The position numbers and the translations under genes are program-made. Below, piece after piece: positions 60,622-64,000 of a DNA stretch of 64,000 nucleotides. Every line of letters begins with the position of its first letter. Positions within the stretch are counted from its first letter, which is position 1. Below the pieces are notes generated by a model that saw only the letters and a list, made by a program, of their open reading frames with translations, was not told the origin of the DNA and ran no database searches. This DNA comes from Bacteroidota bacterium (GTDB lineage: Bacteria; Bacteroidota; Bacteroidia; B-17B0; Aurantibacillaceae): assembly GCA_018267825.1 (NCBI GenBank), contig JAFDXR010000003.1, forward strand, positions 390,952 through 454,951, read 5' to 3'.

Positions 60622-60687
60622 AAAGGCGCCGTATCAATCACACTCCCGAGTTGTAAGGAACTACAACAGTAATTGAACGACGCCTTT
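60622..60687. terminator. Nested hairpin, probable bidirectional terminator
   Basis: Outer arms AAAGGCGCCGT (60622-60632) and ACGACGCCTTT (60677-60687) pair with one mismatch. Inside lies a second perfect stem, GTTGTA/TACAAC at 60650-60655 and 60662-60667. T-rich sequence flanks both ends. It lies between convergent genes, which suits termination on both strands, though the loop is larger than usual. Confidence 0.55.
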
Positions 60688-60703
60688 GTTTGGTTATCAG
60701 ATC

Positions 60704-61036
60704 TTATTCTTTCACGATTTCGACCTGATGTATTTCATTTTCTTTGGAGCATTTGAGGATATAGTTGCCAGGTTCAAAGTCTTTGATCACGAGTGTGGTG
60801 CTGGTATAGGATGAGGCATTCATGGACAGGATAACGCGTTGATTATGATCCTTGAGTTCGATGAAGAATTTATCATCACCGCCGTTTTTAATATGCAATT
60901 CCTGTTTCACGCGCAGGGGATATACCAGCAGTTTGGCAAAGAAGCTGAAATTGGCTTTGCTTGTTGCTTCCGGTGGTCCTGCCTGGGAACCCGCACAAAC
61001 GATGAGCAGAAGAATGGTGGTGAAAAATGCTTTCAT
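60704..61036 (-). CDS. Small secreted protein with T9SS-CTD-like strand pattern
   Basis: A 110-residue exported protein from the ATG at 61036; MKAFFTTILLLIVCAGSQA is the signal peptide. The mature 90 residues form one beta-sandwich-like domain: LRVKQELHIKNG, FFIELKDHNQRVILSMNAS, LVIKDFEPGNYILKCSKENEIHQVEIVKE. That strand order, with a G-x-Y-x-L turn and a short tail, is like a T9SS type A domain or a DUF3244-like small domain, here without a cargo body. Function unknown. The 150-base gap to the OmpA-like gene has no ORF. Confidence 0.75.
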   Translation of the reverse strand: MKAFFTTILLLIVCAGSQAGPPEATSKANFSFFAKLLVYPLRVKQELHIKNGGDDKFFIELKDHNQRVILSMNASSYTSTTLVIKDFEPGNYILKCSKENEIHQVEIVKE

Positions 61037-61186
61037 ATTCGTAACTGGTGTTTGGTACATGGTAGTTAGTAGTTAGTGTTTTGTATTTAGTATTTGTTAT
61101 ATTGATATTTTCATTTTGTATTCCTCGCTCGCTACTGTATACCTTCTACTTTCTACTCAGCAGTTTCTACCCTGTACGATATACTT

Positions 61187-63478
61187 CTATAGCTTTCCCT
61201 TATTAAGTTTATTATCTATTTTGTAGTTTGTAACCCTGAAGGATGATTTACGATTGAGCTGATGTTGTTCTTCAGAGCAGCCGGATTCATTGGTTGGCTC
61301 ACACGGACAGTTTGTACTCAGCTGTGACTCCCCGGTCCATTTGAGTTTGAGACGGCCAGCGCTGATTCCTTTGGATTTAAGATAATCGGCCGTAGCCTGA
61401 GCTCTTCGTTGCGAGAGAGCCATGTTATAGGATTCAGAAGCACGGCAATCGGTTGATGAAGATATTTCTATCTTGATATCTTTTCTGTTTTTAAGTACTT
61501 CGACAAACTTATCGAGCTCGGCCATGGCATCCGGACGAATGTCAGATTTATCAAGATCAAAATAAATAACAGGTAATTCCAGATCGGCAAGCGGTGCATC
61601 GTCTGAAGGTGTGGTACCGTTTTCAGGCTCGAGTTTCTCAATAAGTTTAATGAGAGGCTCATCCATAAACTCCAGATGCGATTTTTCGATGGTAATATTT
61701 TTTGGCTTAAACCCCGGCTTTTCAATATGGATCACGTACCTGATCTTATCAGCATCTTTCTTATCATCCAGGCTTATCATATAGGTTCCGGTTTTATCGG
61801 TGAGCTTCATATAAGCATCGCGATTGGTGGTCGCATCCAGGATGGATACCTGTGCTCCCTCCAGAGGCTCATTCGTGGAAGCACTCAATACCAGGCCATC
61901 AAGCCTGAACACTTTTTTATTCAGAAGAATATCAAGCGGCTCTTTGGGGATATCCTTATAAGCAATGGGCTGGGTCGTTTTTTTCATGTAATCGTCCTTG
62001 GAAGCCTGCATCTGAATCGTTTTGTCTTTTGGAGCCAGGGCACTGAAGTAGCCTTTATTGTCCGCTTTGAGCTCTTCTATAACATTTCCCCCGTCATCCG
62101 TGATTTTCACGCTGGCAAAAGGAATGGGATCGCCCGTTTTCTCATCCCTGACAATACCCTGAATCACTTTCTTTTCAAGGAAAGGATCCCGGATCTTTAC
62201 CGCATAGATGTCATCCTTACCACTTCCCTTAGGCCGGTTGGAAGAGAAATATCCTTTTAAAGTAGCCGGATCATAAATAAAGGCAAAGTCATCGAAATTG
62301 GTATTCATCGGGTAACCGGCATTGGCAATATAAACGGCCTCATTAGGCAGTAACTGAGCGATGTGTATATCCAGGCCTCCAAGTCCCACATGCCCATCGG
62401 AAGCGAAAAACATCAGGTCATCTTCATCCACAAAGGGAAACATTTCTCTTCCCTCGGTATTGATTTCCTGTCCCAGGTTCTGAGGTTGCGTAAAAGAACC
62501 CTGCTCCTTATTGAAGTCTGATTTCCAGATATCGGTATTACCATACGTACCGGGCATGTCGCTGATAAAGTATATGGTTTTCCCATCAGCAGAAAAACAA
62601 CCATGCCCCACCGAATAATCCTTATTGTTGTATGGGAAGGCCTTTAATTCAGACCAGGCCACATTGGTAGCCGTACGGGTCGCATAATACATTTCCACGT
62701 TCACGGTATTGGCACTTGACTTTTCAATCTTATCATCAAAGTAATTACTGCGTGTAATAAGCATAGCAAGACCATCTGCACTGAGGCTTACAGGTCCGTC
62801 GTGATAGGATGTTTTGAATGCTCTATCAAAACGCCTGGGTTCAGAAGCTTCCTGTTTGGATGAGTCAATTTTGGCAGTATACAAATCCAGGAAAGAGGTG
62901 TTATCCCAGGCAAACTGTCTGTTGTTGGCCCCGTGATTTTCTTTATTGGAGGTATAGATGAGTTCTGTTTTACTCATATAAGAAGGCGCAAAGTCACTTT
63001 CCGGAGTATTGATATGATCGAGGTGTTTGATACTGAATTTGAGAGAGTCTCTTTTAATCTGGGTGGTGTAATCGACCGGAACGCCGTAATAACGTTTGGC
63101 AACACTGTTGGAGGCTTTCTGATCATAAAATTTTTTCATCTCCGCCTCGCCCTCTTTATACTTGCCGTTCATGAACAGTATCTGGGCATAGTTGTAATGA
63201 TCCTGGGGCTGAACATCTGTTTTAGATGACAATACACTGTACCATTTCTCGGACTCAGATGGCATATTCAGAAAACGATAACTATCTGCAGCCCTTCGGA
63301 TATTTTCGGTTTTGGCCTCTTTCTTTTTGCTCAGTTCGGCGTACATCGGTGCAGCCTTCTCATAGGCCATGGTCCTATAGTACTTATCGGCAAGGTTCTC
63401 CTTAATGCCCTGGGCTCTCAATGATAGTGAGCTTAGCAAGCAAAGAATAATGAATGGGAGTAGAATGTTTTTTTTCAT
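61187..63478 (-). CDS. OmpA/PD40/TPR envelope protein (PorE-like)
   Basis: A 763-residue protein with signal peptide 1-23 (ends LRAQ). Order of domains: TPR-like helices (25-130); a PD40 propeller (about 160-410: PESDFAPSYMSKTELIYTS, SADGKTIYFISDMPG, YFSSNRPKG); two carboxypeptidase-regulatory-like folds (430-610: GIVRDEKTGDPIPFASVKI, GLVLSASTNEPLEGAQVSI); and an OmpA domain (630-750: PVIYFDLDKSDIRPDAMAELDKF, NMALSQRRAQATADYL). The OmpA Asp/Arg pair that holds diaminopimelate is visible. This is the layout of PorE-type T9SS-linked proteins that tie peptidoglycan to outer-membrane complexes; PorP/SprF partners would be expected outside the window. Confidence 0.9.
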   Translation of the reverse strand: MKKNILLPFIILCLLSSLSLRAQGIKENLADKYYRTMAYEKAAPMYAELSKKKEAKTENIRRAADSYRFLNMPSESEKWYSVLSSKTDVQPQDHYNYAQILFMNGKYKEGEAEMKKFYDQKASNSVAKRYYGVPVDYTTQIKRDSLKFSIKHLDHINTPESDFAPSYMSKTELIYTSNKENHGANNRQFAWDNTSFLDLYTAKIDSSKQEASEPRRFDRAFKTSYHDGPVSLSADGLAMLITRSNYFDDKIEKSSANTVNVEMYYATRTATNVAWSELKAFPYNNKDYSVGHGCFSADGKTIYFISDMPGTYGNTDIWKSDFNKEQGSFTQPQNLGQEINTEGREMFPFVDEDDLMFFASDGHVGLGGLDIHIAQLLPNEAVYIANAGYPMNTNFDDFAFIYDPATLKGYFSSNRPKGSGKDDIYAVKIRDPFLEKKVIQGIVRDEKTGDPIPFASVKITDDGGNVIEELKADNKGYFSALAPKDKTIQMQASKDDYMKKTTQPIAYKDIPKEPLDILLNKKVFRLDGLVLSASTNEPLEGAQVSILDATTNRDAYMKLTDKTGTYMISLDDKKDADKIRYVIHIEKPGFKPKNITIEKSHLEFMDEPLIKLIEKLEPENGTTPSDDAPLADLELPVIYFDLDKSDIRPDAMAELDKFVEVLKNRKDIKIEISSSTDCRASESYNMALSQRRAQATADYLKSKGISAGRLKLKWTGESQLSTNCPCEPTNESGCSEEQHQLNRKSSFRVTNYKIDNKLNKGKL

Positions 63479-63929
63479 AGCAGTGAATCGTCTATATTAT
63501 TTATTAGTGTTTAGTTATTCGTTTTGATATTTAAGATTTAGTTATTGGCAATAAGCAGTTAGTGCGTGATGATACCTGATATTTGGTTTCAGCCTCCCTG
63601 ATCATCATTCTTATATTTCAGTCTCAGAGAGCATATCCCGAAAACAATAACTCCAAACCCGCCTGGAAGATATTCTCCGCACCAGTTTTCTTTTTTGGTT
63701 TAGTGCAGAAAACGCCAGAGTACTCTTCTCATAGTAGTTTATTCTGTCATACATGCAAGCCTGGCTCTCTTTCAGACCAAAGACTGCAAGATATAGACCA
63801 TGCACAGATACACGTATGGCAAACTGATATAGCAGCTCCATGGTCTCATGAACTGATATCGGGTTTTGCATTTCAGCAGATAAGCATTCTCTTGTATATT
63901 TAAAATCCTGCGGAGTTCTGCCATCACAT
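63479..63929. other. Intergenic region, no gene seen
   Basis: About 450 bases between the partial gene at the right edge and the OmpA/PD40 gene. Overlapping frames of about 105-110 codons exist on both strands (63583-63903 and 63611-63940), but they lack a family, signal peptide, composition or promoter to support them. The first 70 bases are AT-rich TTAGT/TTATT sequence. No terminator or promoter could be supported. Confidence 0.6.
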
Positions 63930-64000
63930 CTATTGTTCATTTACAATAACTTTAACTGTCTTTTTGATTTTTCCAGAATGGTACGTTAATAAAAAAACAC
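63930..64000 (-). CDS. 3' end of a probable T9SS sorting-domain protein, truncated by window
   Basis: Minus-strand frame open from the right edge to a TAG at 63930-63932. The 22 residues are VFLLTYHSGKIKKTVKVIV and a final NEQ, which has the strand-turn-strand and basic tail typical of the last residues of T9SS type A sorting domains (compare PGVYIVKLIHDKYSRTIHVVK in this window). The body of the gene lies beyond the window. Confidence 0.55.
   Translation of the reverse strand, partial: VFLLTYHSGKIKKTVKVIVNEQ

Noticed and set aside
60650-60667. CRISPR-repeat-like GTTGTA...TACAAC stem
   Set aside because: Single copy, without spacers or cas genes; it is better read as part of the nested hairpin.
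63583-63940. Two overlapping frames on opposite strands near the right edge
   Set aside because: Neither has a signal peptide, family match or promoter; they overlap each other, and the minus frame runs into the preceding gene end.
1-64000. tRNA, rRNA, IS element, prophage or integron
   Set aside because: No tRNA-like cloverleaf with CCA end or TTCGA arm in good context, no transposase, integrase or phage structural frame was seen by eye; a covariance-model scan would be needed for small RNAs.

Overview
The window comes from a chromosome of the phylum Bacteroidota; the class is not resolved. Three things point there. Six complete genes and one partial gene encode secreted proteins with type IX secretion (T9SS) type A C-terminal sorting domains. 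Many start codons are preceded by the Bacteroidota -7 element TAnnTTTG, sometimes with a TTG about 18-19 bases further upstream, and Shine-Dalgarno sequences are mostly absent. Several families are typical of the phylum (GldM C-terminal domain, PD40/OmpA proteins, TPR histidine kinases with LuxR regulators). The region is dense and mostly chromosomal core; I see no transposase, integrase, phage module, CRISPR array, tRNA or rRNA.

Layout. 1-7.5 kb: a 17-residue-repeat protein (cut by the window edge), an S41 protease, a T9SS protein, a PQQ-like propeller protein, a LuxR-type response regulator with its TPR histidine kinase, and a SET-domain protein. 7.5-13 kb: a xanthan-lyase-like T9SS protein, a stand-alone GldM C-terminal-like protein, and alaS. 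13-18.8 kb: an M23 peptidase followed by an APC permease, two lipoproteins (one an archaemetzincin) and a serine hydrolase, then a MerR regulator. 18.9-23.4 kb: a two-SGNH plus MBOAT O-acyltransferase cassette. 23.6-31 kb: a five-repeat DUF349 protein, an intergenic array of palindromes, lnt, lpdA and hemH. 31-40 kb: T9SS exoproteins, pabB and an M1 peptidase. 40-46.6 kb: two tandem paralogues of unknown function, then a CAP/OmpA-like fusion co-directional with hldD. 46.7-55 kb: acyl-CoA ligase, an APC permease/SDR/beta-barrel operon and a GNAT/membrane/propeller/PAP2 operon. 55-64 kb: small envelope proteins, PASTA protein, T9SS protein, RluA-family synthase, an OmpA/PD40 protein and the tail of another probable T9SS protein.

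The common theme is the cell envelope: lipoprotein maturation (Lnt), LPS heptose (HldD), O-acylation (MBOAT/SGNH), peptidoglycan hydrolysis (M23), PAP2, OmpA-type anchors and T9SS cargo. The least explained parts are the tandem paralogues at 39.8-42.9 kb, the 892-residue CAP/OmpA-like protein beside them, the SGNH-SGNH-MBOAT cassette, the solo GldM C-terminal domain, and the widespread placement of -7 promoter elements only 2-6 bases before start codons, which suggests leaderless mRNAs.
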